DNA from: Arthrobacter sp. FB24
GTDB lineage: Bacteria > Actinomycetota > Actinomycetes > Actinomycetales > Micrococcaceae
NCBI RefSeq assembly: GCF_000196235.1
Contig: NC_008541.1
Location: 1,674,001 to 1,738,000, forward strand
Length of the DNA: 64,000 bases
Direction: 5' to 3'
In this document: one piece after another, positions 49,664 to 57,492 of the stretch
Layout of the letters: each line of letters starts with the position of its first letter
How positions within the stretch are numbered: the first letter of the stretch is position 1
Position numbers and translations under genes: made by a program
The notes under the pieces: generated by a model
The model's input: the letters and a program-made list of their open reading frames with translations, nothing else
Told to the model about the DNA's origin: nothing
Database searches by the model: none

Positions 49664-51502
49664 CTAGTGCTGTCCGGACGGCTCCGTACGGGCCGGCCGC
49701 GGTGTAGCGTACATGTCCGCGATGACGGCGTCGAAGTCCTTCATCACCTGGGCCCGCTTGACCTTCATGGAGGGGGTGAGATGGCCGGATGCCTCGGTGA
49801 AATCAGACGGTACGATCCGGAACGATTTAATGGCTTCCGCCTGGGACACTGACTGGTTGGCGCGGGTGATGAGGTCCTGGACGGCAGCCTTGACCACCGG
49901 ATGGCCTGCCGCTTCCGCGACCGTGGTGCCGGCCGGAAGTCCGTGACGCTGCAGCCATCCCGGCAGGGCTTCCTCATCGAGTGTCACCAAGGCTCCGATG
50001 AACGGCATGTTGTCGCCCACAACCAGCACCTGGGAGACGAGGGCGTCGGCCCGGATCTGGTCTTCCAGCAGGGCAGGCACCACGTTCTTGCCGCTGGCCG
50101 TCACGATGATTTCCTTCTTGCGGCCTGTGATGGTCAGGAAGCCGTCGGCGTCCATTTGTCCGATGTCGCCCGTGCGGAACCAGCCGTCCACGAACGTGTC
50201 GGCTGCGAGGTCGTCGCGCTTGTAGTAGCCGCGCATCACGCAGACGCCCTTGGCGAGGATCTCGCCGTCGTCGGCTATTTTCACCGCATTCCCCGGCAGG
50301 GGAGCGCCCACCGTCCCGATCCTGATGAGCGAGGGAGTGTTGACCGTGATCGGCGCGGTGGTTTCGGTCAGGCCGTAGCCTTCAAGGATCTGCATGCCGA
50401 TGCCCTGGAAGAAGTGCCCCAGGCGTTCACCCAGCGGACCGCCGCCGGACACTGCGTGTGCCACCTGGCCGCCCATGGCCGCGCGGAGCTTGCTATAGAC
50501 AAGCTTGTCGAACAGCGCGTGGCGGAGTTTGAGGCCGAAGCCGATGGAACCGGCCTGCCGGGCCCGCGAGTAGGCGATGGCGGTGTCGGCTGCCTTGTGG
50601 AAGATGGCGCCCTTGCCGCTGTCCTCGGCCTTGGTCAGCGCGGAGTTATAGACCTTTTCGAATACGCGCGGGACGGCGAGGATGAACGTGGGCTTGTAGC
50701 TTTGCAGGTCCGGCAGGAGGTGCTTGATGTCCGGGGTGTGCGCCACAGTGACGCCGGCAGCCACGGCCAGGACCGAGATGAACCGGGCGAAAACGTGTGC
50801 GAGTGGCAGGAACATGATGGTTCGTGCCTGCTCGTGGACGATGCCTGAGAGCGAGGTGGCCAGTGCATTCTCGGACAACTCCACGAAGTTCCCGTGCGTC
50901 AGCTCGCAGCCCTTGGGCCGTCCGGTGGTGCCGGAGGTGTAGATGATCGTCGCGACGTCGGCCAGCGAAGCCAGGCTCCTGCGGGCTTCGAGCTCCTCGT
51001 CGCTGACGGTGGTGCCGGCCGCGCGGAGCTCGTCCAGCCCGGCGCCCTCAAGCTGCCAGACGTGGGCCAGGGATGAAAGCCCTTCCGAGGTTGCGGCCTG
51101 CCGGATGATGTCCTCGTGGTGCGCCGACTCGCCGAAGGCCGCGACGGCACCCGAGTCGCCCAGGTTCCAGGCGACCTGGCTGGGGGAGGAGGTTTCGTAG
51201 ATGGGAACGGAGATGCCACCGGCAAACCAGATCGCAAAGTCGACCAGCGCCCACTCGTAGCGGGTGCGGGACATGATGCCGACGCGATCGCCTGCTGCCA
51301 CTCCGCTGGCCATGAGGCCCTTGGCCAGGATGCGCACGTCGGCGAGGAAATCCGTGGCAGAAATATCCTGCCACTGTCCGGCGGCATCGAGCCGCGAAAA
51401 CAGGGACGGGTTCGAGGCCTTGGCGGCCTGCCGCAACACCAGGTCGGTGATGTTGGTTTCCGGGGGTACATTCACCAAGGGCGGAACACTGAATTCGCGC
51501 AC
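49664..51502 (-). CDS. fadD15: long-chain fatty acid-CoA ligase (FadD15 type)
   Basis: 612 aa, AMP-forming acyl-CoA synthetase activating long-chain fatty acids. The phosphate loop is IIYTSGTTGRPKGCELTH, the adenine motif YGLTETTAP, and the hinge/A8 GWFRTGDIGQMDADGFLTITGRKKEIIVTASGKNVVP. The GTG at 51502 is favoured because AAAGGAG lies 6 nt upstream; the ATG at 51523 is an in-frame alternative. It resembles mycobacterial Rv2187 (FadD15), located in the same chromosomal neighbourhood as plsC, aroG and pknL. Confidence 0.92.
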   Translation of the reverse strand: MREFSVPPLVNVPPETNITDLVLRQAAKASNPSLFSRLDAAGQWQDISATDFLADVRILAKGLMASGVAAGDRVGIMSRTRYEWALVDFAIWFAGGISVPIYETSSPSQVAWNLGDSGAVAAFGESAHHEDIIRQAATSEGLSSLAHVWQLEGAGLDELRAAGTTVSDEELEARRSLASLADVATIIYTSGTTGRPKGCELTHGNFVELSENALATSLSGIVHEQARTIMFLPLAHVFARFISVLAVAAGVTVAHTPDIKHLLPDLQSYKPTFILAVPRVFEKVYNSALTKAEDSGKGAIFHKAADTAIAYSRARQAGSIGFGLKLRHALFDKLVYSKLRAAMGGQVAHAVSGGGPLGERLGHFFQGIGMQILEGYGLTETTAPITVNTPSLIRIGTVGAPLPGNAVKIADDGEILAKGVCVMRGYYKRDDLAADTFVDGWFRTGDIGQMDADGFLTITGRKKEIIVTASGKNVVPALLEDQIRADALVSQVLVVGDNMPFIGALVTLDEEALPGWLQRHGLPAGTTVAEAAGHPVVKAAVQDLITRANQSVSQAEAIKSFRIVPSDFTEASGHLTPSMKVKRAQVMKDFDAVIADMYATPRPARTEPSGQH

Positions 51503-51711
51503 GATAGCTCCTTTGTTATCCATAGACCCGCAGGGGGTACTGATAACACTAGTACGCCCTCTGCGGAGGTGTGTCCTGATTCACCTACTGGCGAGTAACT
51601 TTACGGTTAAGTGCCTGAAACCCGCTACTCCGGTCCGCCGCGGCCTGTGCATGGGGTCGTTGCAGTGGACGTTTTCCGCATGTCCGGCATCACCGCAAAT
51701 TGGTGCGGCAA

Positions 51712-51726
51712 TAGAATGGGCAACCA
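51712..51726 (+). promoter_or_regulatory. -10 box of leaderless glk promoter
   Basis: TAGAAT (51712-51717), 8 nt, then the ATG at 51726. No Shine-Dalgarno sequence. Confidence 0.5.
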
Positions 51727-52817
51727 TGCACACACCTTCGCCCGGCGACCTGCCCAGACCCTACCGACGGACGGCCGCGTGGCGGCGCAGGAAGCCTTCC
51801 GGGCAGGATGCGCTGGCCGCCAGCCAGGGCTTCCGGGAGCACCTCCGGCTCGGGCGCAAAGGGTTGGCGATCGGTGTGGACATCGGAGGCACCAAGGTCG
51901 CGGCCGGTGTGGTGGACGCCGACGGCCGGATCCTCAGCCAGGCCAGGCGCTCCACACCCGGGAACGACCCCCGGGCCGTGGAACAGGTGATCGTCGAACT
52001 CGTGGAGGAGCTGAGCCGCGGCCACCGCATCTGGTCGGTGGGAATCGGCGCGGCCGGGTGGATGGACCTCGACGGCGGCACGGTGCTGTTCAGCCCGCAC
52101 CTCGCGTGGCGCAACGAACCGTTGCGGGACAACCTCCAGCGACTGCTGCGCCGTCCGGTCCTGCTGACCAACGACGCCGATGCCGCCGCGTGGGCGGAAT
52201 GGCGCTTTGGTGCCGGGCAGGGGCAAAGCAGGCTCGTCTGCATCACCCTGGGCACGGGGATCGGCGGTGCCATGGTGATGGACGGCCGGCTGGAACGCGG
52301 CCGCTTTGGGGTTGCGGGAGAATTCGGCCACCAGATCATCATGCCCGGCGGGCACCGTTGCGAATGCGGAAACCGCGGCTGCTGGGAACAGTATGCGTCT
52401 GGAAACGCGCTGGGCCGCGAAGCCCGCGAACTGGCTGCTGCCAATTCGCCCGTGGCGCAGGAACTCCTGAAGGCCGTGGACGGTCAGGTGGACCGCATCA
52501 CCGGGGCCATCGTGACGGAACTGGCCAAGGCGGGGGACCCCACGTCCCGGGAACTGCTGGAGGACGTTGGGGAGTGGCTGGGCCTGGGGCTGGCCAACCT
52601 GGCTGCCGCGCTGGACCCTGGAAAGTTCGTCATCGGTGGAGGCCTGTGCGATGCGGGTGAACTGCTGGTGGCGCCGGCACGGAAGGCCTTTGCGCGGAAC
52701 CTGACAGGGCGCGGATTCCGGCCGGCTGCCGAAATCGCGCTCGCAGCCCTGGGCCCCAACGCCGGGCTGATCGGGGCCGCAGACCTGTCCCGTGTCAGCA
52801 GCAGGATGCACGGCTGA
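51726..52817 (+). CDS. glk: ROK-family glucokinase
   Basis: 363 aa. The phosphate-1 motif is GVDIGGTKVAAGVVD, LTNDADAAAWAEW is the sugar-site region, and the ROK zinc signature is GEFGHQIIMPGGHRCECGNRGCWE (His plus three Cys). The first ~45 residues are a basic extension with no DNA-binding helix, so this is a kinase, not a ROK repressor. ATP-dependent glucokinase is the best guess. A similar glk sits beside fadD15/plsC/aroG in corynebacteria (from memory). The much longer open frame upstream is spurious. Confidence 0.88.
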   Translation: MHTPSPGDLPRPYRRTAAWRRRKPSGQDALAASQGFREHLRLGRKGLAIGVDIGGTKVAAGVVDADGRILSQARRSTPGNDPRAVEQVIVELVEELSRGHRIWSVGIGAAGWMDLDGGTVLFSPHLAWRNEPLRDNLQRLLRRPVLLTNDADAAAWAEWRFGAGQGQSRLVCITLGTGIGGAMVMDGRLERGRFGVAGEFGHQIIMPGGHRCECGNRGCWEQYASGNALGREARELAAANSPVAQELLKAVDGQVDRITGAIVTELAKAGDPTSRELLEDVGEWLGLGLANLAAALDPGKFVIGGGLCDAGELLVAPARKAFARNLTGRGFRPAAEIALAALGPNAGLIGAADLSRVSSRMHG

Positions 52818-52829
52818 CAGCGGACCCGG

Positions 52830-52842
52830 CGGGCAAAGCCCG
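52830..52842. terminator. weak hairpin between glk and membrane-protein gene
   Basis: CGGGC-AAA-GCCCG between convergent genes, no T-run. Confidence 0.3.
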
Positions 52843-52846
52843 AAAG

Positions 52847-53386
52847 CTAGACCCGGGCGCCGTCGTCGTGCTCGTCCTTTTCCTGCGGCAGCTGCATGAT
52901 CAGGTAGATCACTGAGACGACGAATGCGGCGACGATCCCCAAAATAGCCATGAGCGGCGCAGACCGCCAGAACATGGCGGACAGCACCAGTGCGACGGGG
53001 CCGCCCACGGCGCCCAGCCAGGCCAGCACGGTCAGCGGGTCGCTGCCGGCCAGGCTCGGGGGTTCCTCCGGAACGAAAGGCTCGTCGTCGTCGGCCTCGT
53101 AGTCACGGGGCCCGCTGGCTGGCTCCGCGGGGTCCGCGCCTGCGTGGCCCGTCCCGGGCTGCGGTCCACGGACGGCGGCCCCGCGTTCGGCCGCCGATGG
53201 CTCCGTCGGAGCAGTACCGGAGAGGCCCAGCGGGTCGAAGTCGCGGAAGGACCGTTTGTGCGGTTCGTTGCCGTCGCCGGCAGGAGCTGGCGTGTCGGTG
53301 CCCTCGAGCCGGGAAACCAGGTCAAGCCATACGGCGTCGTCCTGGTTGGCGCTCTGGTCCGAGGAATTGGAGTCGGATCTGGTCAT
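52847..53386 (-). CDS. hypothetical membrane protein
   Basis: 179 aa. The first ~115 residues are acidic, Pro/Ser/Gly-rich and probably disordered. Two hydrophobic helices at the C-terminal end (VLAWLGAVGGPVALVLSAMF and LMAILGIVAAFVVSVIYLIM) make a small hairpin membrane anchor, followed by a charged tail. No known domain is recognised. It overlaps the upstream esterase gene by 4 bp (ATGA), so it is part of a three-gene operon with the esterases. Confidence 0.82.
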   Translation of the reverse strand: MTRSDSNSSDQSANQDDAVWLDLVSRLEGTDTPAPAGDGNEPHKRSFRDFDPLGLSGTAPTEPSAAERGAAVRGPQPGTGHAGADPAEPASGPRDYEADDDEPFVPEEPPSLAGSDPLTVLAWLGAVGGPVALVLSAMFWRSAPLMAILGIVAAFVVSVIYLIMQLPQEKDEHDDGARV

Positions 53387-54195
53387 CGGCCGTGTCCTTC
53401 GGGGCTGGCGGGCGAGGCGTCCACGTCTGCCGGAGCCGGTGCTCCCGGAACCACGGTGCGGATGAAGTCCGTGGTGCCGCTGAAAATCTCTGCGGCATCG
53501 TTGTCCAGGGTGGCCACATGGTAGCTGTTTTCCAAGGCGCTCAGTTCGAGCCGGGCATTGGTGAGGCCCCGGCGCAGCGCCACGATGCTCGAGTCGGACA
53601 CCACGTGATCCACTGTGGAGCGGAACACGCGAACAGGTGCCGTGATCTGCGGCAGCAGCCGCCTGGTGTCCTTGAACATCTTGTTGAGCTCGTGGGCCGC
53701 GGCCACGGGTGTCCGGGGGTAGGCGCCTTCATCCGTGTCCGGCTTGAGGATGTCGTTGGCAATGGCAGGAGTGCTTTTCAGGACCAGCTTCAGGATGCCG
53801 GCCAGCGGCGCGCGGGGATCATCGATGACCAGGCCGGGGTTGACCACGATAGTGCCCGCCACGGGACGCAATGCCGCCACCCGCAACGCCAGGGCCCCTC
53901 CCATGGACAGACCGGCCGTGAAGACGTGGTCGCATTCGGCTTCGAGCTCAAGGTAGGCCTTGTCGTAGGCGGAATACCACTCCTGCCAACGCGTCCTGGC
54001 AAGTTCCTGCCAGCTGGTGCCGTGTCCGGGCAGGAGCGGCATCCGCACGGCAAATCCGGCGTCGGCCAGCGAGCGGGCCCATGACCGCACACCGTGCGGG
54101 CTTCCGGTGAAGCCATGGGAAACGGCGACGCCGATCGAGGGACCGTCGCCGGTAAAGGGACTGCTGAAAGGGCTGTGGTCGGCGGCAATACTCAT
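53383..54195 (-). CDS. alpha/beta hydrolase (carboxylesterase / monoacylglycerol lipase type), copy 2
   Basis: 270 aa. Nucleophile Ser in GLSMGGALAL, acid Asp in RSTVDHVVSD, and catalytic His in NSYHVATLDNDA. VSHGFTGSPHGVRSWARSLADAGFAVRMPLLPGHGT is typical of Est30-like carboxylesterases. It is a clear tandem paralogue of the next upstream gene, with the two overlapping by 4 bp. The substrate is unknown; short acyl esters or monoacylglycerols are likely from the family. Confidence 0.88.
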   Translation of the reverse strand: MSIAADHSPFSSPFTGDGPSIGVAVSHGFTGSPHGVRSWARSLADAGFAVRMPLLPGHGTSWQELARTRWQEWYSAYDKAYLELEAECDHVFTAGLSMGGALALRVAALRPVAGTIVVNPGLVIDDPRAPLAGILKLVLKSTPAIANDILKPDTDEGAYPRTPVAAAHELNKMFKDTRRLLPQITAPVRVFRSTVDHVVSDSSIVALRRGLTNARLELSALENSYHVATLDNDAAEIFSGTTDFIRTVVPGAPAPADVDASPASPEGHGR

Positions 54196-54980
54196 GATGT
54201 CTCCGAGGATACGTGGTGCGGTGCGTGCTCATGGAAGAAGGTGGTGGAATGCCCGAAGATCGCGGGCGCATCGTTGTCCAGCGTGGCCACGTGGCCGCTG
54301 TTGGGCAGCGGCACCACGCGAAGTTCGGCCGACCCCAGGCGCCTCCGGATCAGCTCGAGCGACGACGGCGGCACAACCTCGTCGGTGTCCGACTTGAAGA
54401 CCAGGACCGGGGCCGTCACACGGGGCAATCCACGGCGGGCGGCGGCAAACAGTTTCTTCAGCTGATGGACGGCGGAGAGCGGCGTCTGCGAATAGTCGCC
54501 GTCCTCAGTGGTGGCAGCTGTGGGGTTGGCCTCCACTATCGGCAGCGTGGTCGGTTGGAAGTACTTCAGGACGCCGACAATACGAACCCGCCGGTCGTAG
54601 AAACTGAGTCCGGGATTGACCACGGCTACACCGGCAACACGGTGGCGTGACGCCGTGCGCAGCGCGACAGCGCCGCCCATCGAGAGCCCGGCGACGTAAC
54701 AGGCGTCGGTCCGGCCCGCGAGTTCAAGGTAGGCGTTCTCGAATGCGCCGGCCCATTCACGCCAGCCCGACCGGGCCAGTTCGCGCCAGTGGGTCCCGTG
54801 CCCGGGCAGGAGCGGGACGGAGACGGCAAACCCTTGCTCCGCCAGGTGGAGTGCCCACGGCATGACGCTGAGCGGACTCCCGGTGAAGCCGTGGCAGATG
54901 GCGACGCCGATCCGGGCGTTGGGTCCGTGGCCGGGGTAGCTGAAAGCGGCAGGCACAGTCTGTTTGCTGCTTTCTCTCAT
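54192..54980 (-). CDS. alpha/beta hydrolase (carboxylesterase / monoacylglycerol lipase type), copy 1
   Basis: 262 aa. Triad residues are in GLSMGGAVALR (Ser), KSDTDEVVPP (Asp) and NSGHVATLDNDA (His). It shares HGFTGSP, VPLLPGHGT and ATLDNDA segments with the downstream copy, indicating an old duplication followed by divergence in the cap region. First gene of the esterase-esterase-membrane protein operon, divergent from plsC. Confidence 0.88.
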   Translation of the reverse strand: MRESSKQTVPAAFSYPGHGPNARIGVAICHGFTGSPLSVMPWALHLAEQGFAVSVPLLPGHGTHWRELARSGWREWAGAFENAYLELAGRTDACYVAGLSMGGAVALRTASRHRVAGVAVVNPGLSFYDRRVRIVGVLKYFQPTTLPIVEANPTAATTEDGDYSQTPLSAVHQLKKLFAAARRGLPRVTAPVLVFKSDTDEVVPPSSLELIRRRLGSAELRVVPLPNSGHVATLDNDAPAIFGHSTTFFHEHAPHHVSSETS

Positions 54981-55091
54981 GTGCCCATCGTGTCACCATT
55001 CGCCGCAAATCTCACTAGAGTAGGGTTGCATTGAAGTCCTGGCCGGACCCGACGGAGGGCCGGCCAGACGCCTTCCGGAGAGGTTCACCAC

Positions 55092-55895
55092 GTGTTTTAT
55101 TGGTTCATGAAGACCTTCGTCCTGGGACCGGTGCTGAAGCTCCTGTTCCGGCCCTGGGTCAAGGGGCTCGACAATGTGCCCGCGGAAGGCGCCGCCATCC
55201 TGGCTTCCAACCATTTGTCGTTCTCCGACTCCATCTTTATGCCCCTGATGGTTCCGCGTCCGGTGGTCTTCCTGGCGAAGTCGGAGTATTTCACCGGCAC
55301 CGGCCTCAAGGGCAGGCTGACCGCACTATTCTTCCGGCTGACAAACCAGCTGCCCATGGACCGTTCCGGGGGAGCGGCTTCGGCGGCGTCGCTCAATGCC
55401 GGCATGGACGTCCTGTCGCATGGTTCGCTGCTGGGCATATATCCCGAAGGCACGCGCAGCCCCGATTCGCGGCTGTACCGGGGCAAAGTCGGTGTCGCCA
55501 AGCTCGCCCTGGAGGCGAGGGTTCCCGTGATTCCGGTAGCCATGATTGGGACCGACAAGGTCCAGCCCATTGGCAAACGGATGCCGAACATCAGGCGCAT
55601 CGGCATGATCTTCGGTGAACCGCTGGACTTCAGCCGGTACTACGGCATGGAAGACGACCGCCTGATCCAGCGGTCCGTGACCGACGAAATCATGTACGAG
55701 CTCATGCGCCTGTCCGGGCAGGAGTACGTCGACGAATACGCGGCGGTGGTCAAACTGCGGCTGGCGGGGAAACCCACAGACGGCCCCACCGGTGCCGGGG
55801 ACAAAGGTTCCGCAGGCGCCGGTCCCTCCGGCTCCGGGGACACCAGTCCCGGAGAGCCTAGGGACAGCGGTCCCGGGGAGCCCGGAAACGCGTGA
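55092..55895 (+). CDS. plsC: 1-acyl-glycerol-3-phosphate acyltransferase, second copy
   Basis: 267 aa. Catalytic NHLSFSD (NHX4D), PMDRSGG, and PEGTRSPDSRLYRGK. The last ~45 residues are a Gly/Pro/Ser/Asp-rich low-complexity tail. GTG start preceded by GGAGAGG at a suitable distance. A -10-like TAGGGT is at 55021-55026. It corresponds in position to mycobacterial Rv2182c near aroG and pknL. Confidence 0.92.
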   Translation: MFYWFMKTFVLGPVLKLLFRPWVKGLDNVPAEGAAILASNHLSFSDSIFMPLMVPRPVVFLAKSEYFTGTGLKGRLTALFFRLTNQLPMDRSGGAASAASLNAGMDVLSHGSLLGIYPEGTRSPDSRLYRGKVGVAKLALEARVPVIPVAMIGTDKVQPIGKRMPNIRRIGMIFGEPLDFSRYYGMEDDRLIQRSVTDEIMYELMRLSGQEYVDEYAAVVKLRLAGKPTDGPTGAGDKGSAGAGPSGSGDTSPGEPRDSGPGEPGNA

Positions 55896-55975
55896 CGCCG
55901 CCTTTGTGCTGCCGGTTCTGTGACGGCGGTTTGGGGCTAATGACGGTTACGGTGCGGAAACCCGGATACGGGAAC

Positions 55976-55988
55976 TAGTCTTGTAGTG
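55976..55988 (+). promoter_or_regulatory. -10 box of leaderless aroG promoter
   Basis: TAGTCT (55976-55981), 6 nt, then GTG at 55988. No ribosome-binding site. Confidence 0.55.
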
Positions 55989-57379
55989 TGACTGAGCTAT
56001 CTGCAAAACCTGCCTCCCTGCTGACCAGTACCGCCCAGAGCGGTGCCGCCAACTATCCGGGACTGGACCACTGGCGGGAACTGCCGGTTTCCCAGCAGCC
56101 CAGGTGGCAAAACAAAGAGGTCTTTGACGCCTCCGTGAAGGAACTGTCCGTCCTTCCGCCGCTTGTGTTCGCCGGCGAAGTGGACATCCTCCGTGAACGG
56201 CTCGCCGCGGCCGCACAGGGCAAGGCCTTCCTTCTCCAGGGCGGGGACTGCGCAGAAACGTTTGAAGCCGCTACTGCGGACAAGATCAGCGCCAGGGTCA
56301 AGACCATCTTGCAGATGGCGGTCGTCCTGACGTACGGCGCAGCGATGCCTGTCATCAAGATGGGCCGCATGGCCGGACAGTTCGCCAAGCCCCGCTCTTC
56401 AAACGATGAAACGCGCGACGGCGTGACCCTCCCGGCGTACCGCGGCGACATCGTCAACGGCTACGATTTCACCCCTGAATCCCGGGCCCACGACGCCGGC
56501 CGGATGCTGAAGGCGTACCACACCTCCGCATCGACCCTGAACCTGATCCGCGCGTTCACGCAGGGCGGCTTCGCTGACCTGCGCCTGGTCCACCACTGGA
56601 ACAAGGGCTTCACGGAGAACCCCGCCCACGCCCGCTACGAGTCCTTGGCGCGTGACATCGACCGGGCCATCAAGTTTATGGCTTCCTGCGGGGCGGACTT
56701 CGAAGCCCTGAAGCGGGTGGAATTCTTCGCGAGCCACGAGGCGCTGCTGCTGGACTACGAGCGCGCGCTGACCCGCATCGATTCCCGCACCGGACTTCCG
56801 TACGACACGTCGGCGCATTTCCTCTGGATCGGCGAACGCACCCGCGAACTGGACCACGCCCACGTGGACTTCCTGTCCCGCGTCCGCAACCCGATCGGCG
56901 TCAAGCTGGGGCCCAAGACCTCCGGCGACGACGCCCTGCGGCTCATCGACAAGCTGGATCCGGACCGCGAACCCGGCCGGCTGACCTTCATCACCCGGAT
57001 GGGTGCCGGCAACATCCGGGAGAAGCTCCCCGCCATCGTCGAAAAAGTCACGGCGTCGGGCGCGCAGGTCCTCTGGGTGACCGATCCCATGCACGGGAAC
57101 ACGGTCACGTCGCCCAACGGCTACAAGACGAGGAACTTCGACGACGTCATCGACGAAGTGCGCGGCTTCTTCGAAGTCCACCACTCGCTGGGGACCATTC
57201 CGGGCGGCCTGCACGTCGAAATGACCGGCGACGACGTCGCGGAGTGCCTCGGCGGCGCGGACCCGATCGACCAGGAAGCATTCCTGGATCGCTACGAATC
57301 AGTCTGCGATCCGCGCCTGAACCACATGCAGTCCCTGGAAATGGCGTTCCTCGTCGCAGGAGCCCTGGCCAAGCGCTGA
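55988..57379 (+). CDS. aroG: class II 3-deoxy-7-phosphoheptulonate (DAHP) synthase
   Basis: 463 aa. First step of aromatic amino acid synthesis, from PEP and erythrose-4-phosphate. The plant-like type II family is clear from LLQGGDCAETFE (metal-binding Cys), KPRSS (PEP site), VHHWNKGF, RMGAGNIREKLP and WVTDPMHGNT. Length matches mycobacterial AroG (Rv2178c). In mycobacteria this enzyme is regulated by aromatic amino acids and binds chorismate mutase, which is not in this window. Confidence 0.96.
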   Translation: MTELSAKPASLLTSTAQSGAANYPGLDHWRELPVSQQPRWQNKEVFDASVKELSVLPPLVFAGEVDILRERLAAAAQGKAFLLQGGDCAETFEAATADKISARVKTILQMAVVLTYGAAMPVIKMGRMAGQFAKPRSSNDETRDGVTLPAYRGDIVNGYDFTPESRAHDAGRMLKAYHTSASTLNLIRAFTQGGFADLRLVHHWNKGFTENPAHARYESLARDIDRAIKFMASCGADFEALKRVEFFASHEALLLDYERALTRIDSRTGLPYDTSAHFLWIGERTRELDHAHVDFLSRVRNPIGVKLGPKTSGDDALRLIDKLDPDREPGRLTFITRMGAGNIREKLPAIVEKVTASGAQVLWVTDPMHGNTVTSPNGYKTRNFDDVIDEVRGFFEVHHSLGTIPGGLHVEMTGDDVAECLGGADPIDQEAFLDRYESVCDPRLNHMQSLEMAFLVAGALAKR

Positions 57380-57404
57380 CCCGCTGGCAAGCGCTGACCC
57401 GCTG
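57370..57404. repeat. 18-bp tandem duplication across the aroG stop
   Basis: CAAGCGCTGACCCGCTG occurs at 57370-57386 and again at 57388-57404. The first copy contains the aroG stop codon. Confidence 0.85.
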
Positions 57405-57418
57405 CCCTGATTGACCAC

Positions 57419-57455
57419 AAAGCTCCGCCCGGCTGGTCCAGCCGGCGGAGCTTTT
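57419..57455. terminator. bidirectional terminator between aroG and pknL
   Basis: AAAGCTCCGCCCGGCT pairs with AGCCGGCGGAGCTTT (one bulge), followed by a T-run, between convergent genes. Confidence 0.9.
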
Positions 57456-57492
57456 TGGTGTGGCGGCTGCTGCGAGCGGGGTACGGTTGCGC

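Noticed and set aside
51264..51725. N-terminal extension of the glk frame
   Set aside because: Overlaps the fadD15 gene in the opposite direction and precedes a good -10 box; the ATG at 51726 gives a normal ROK length.
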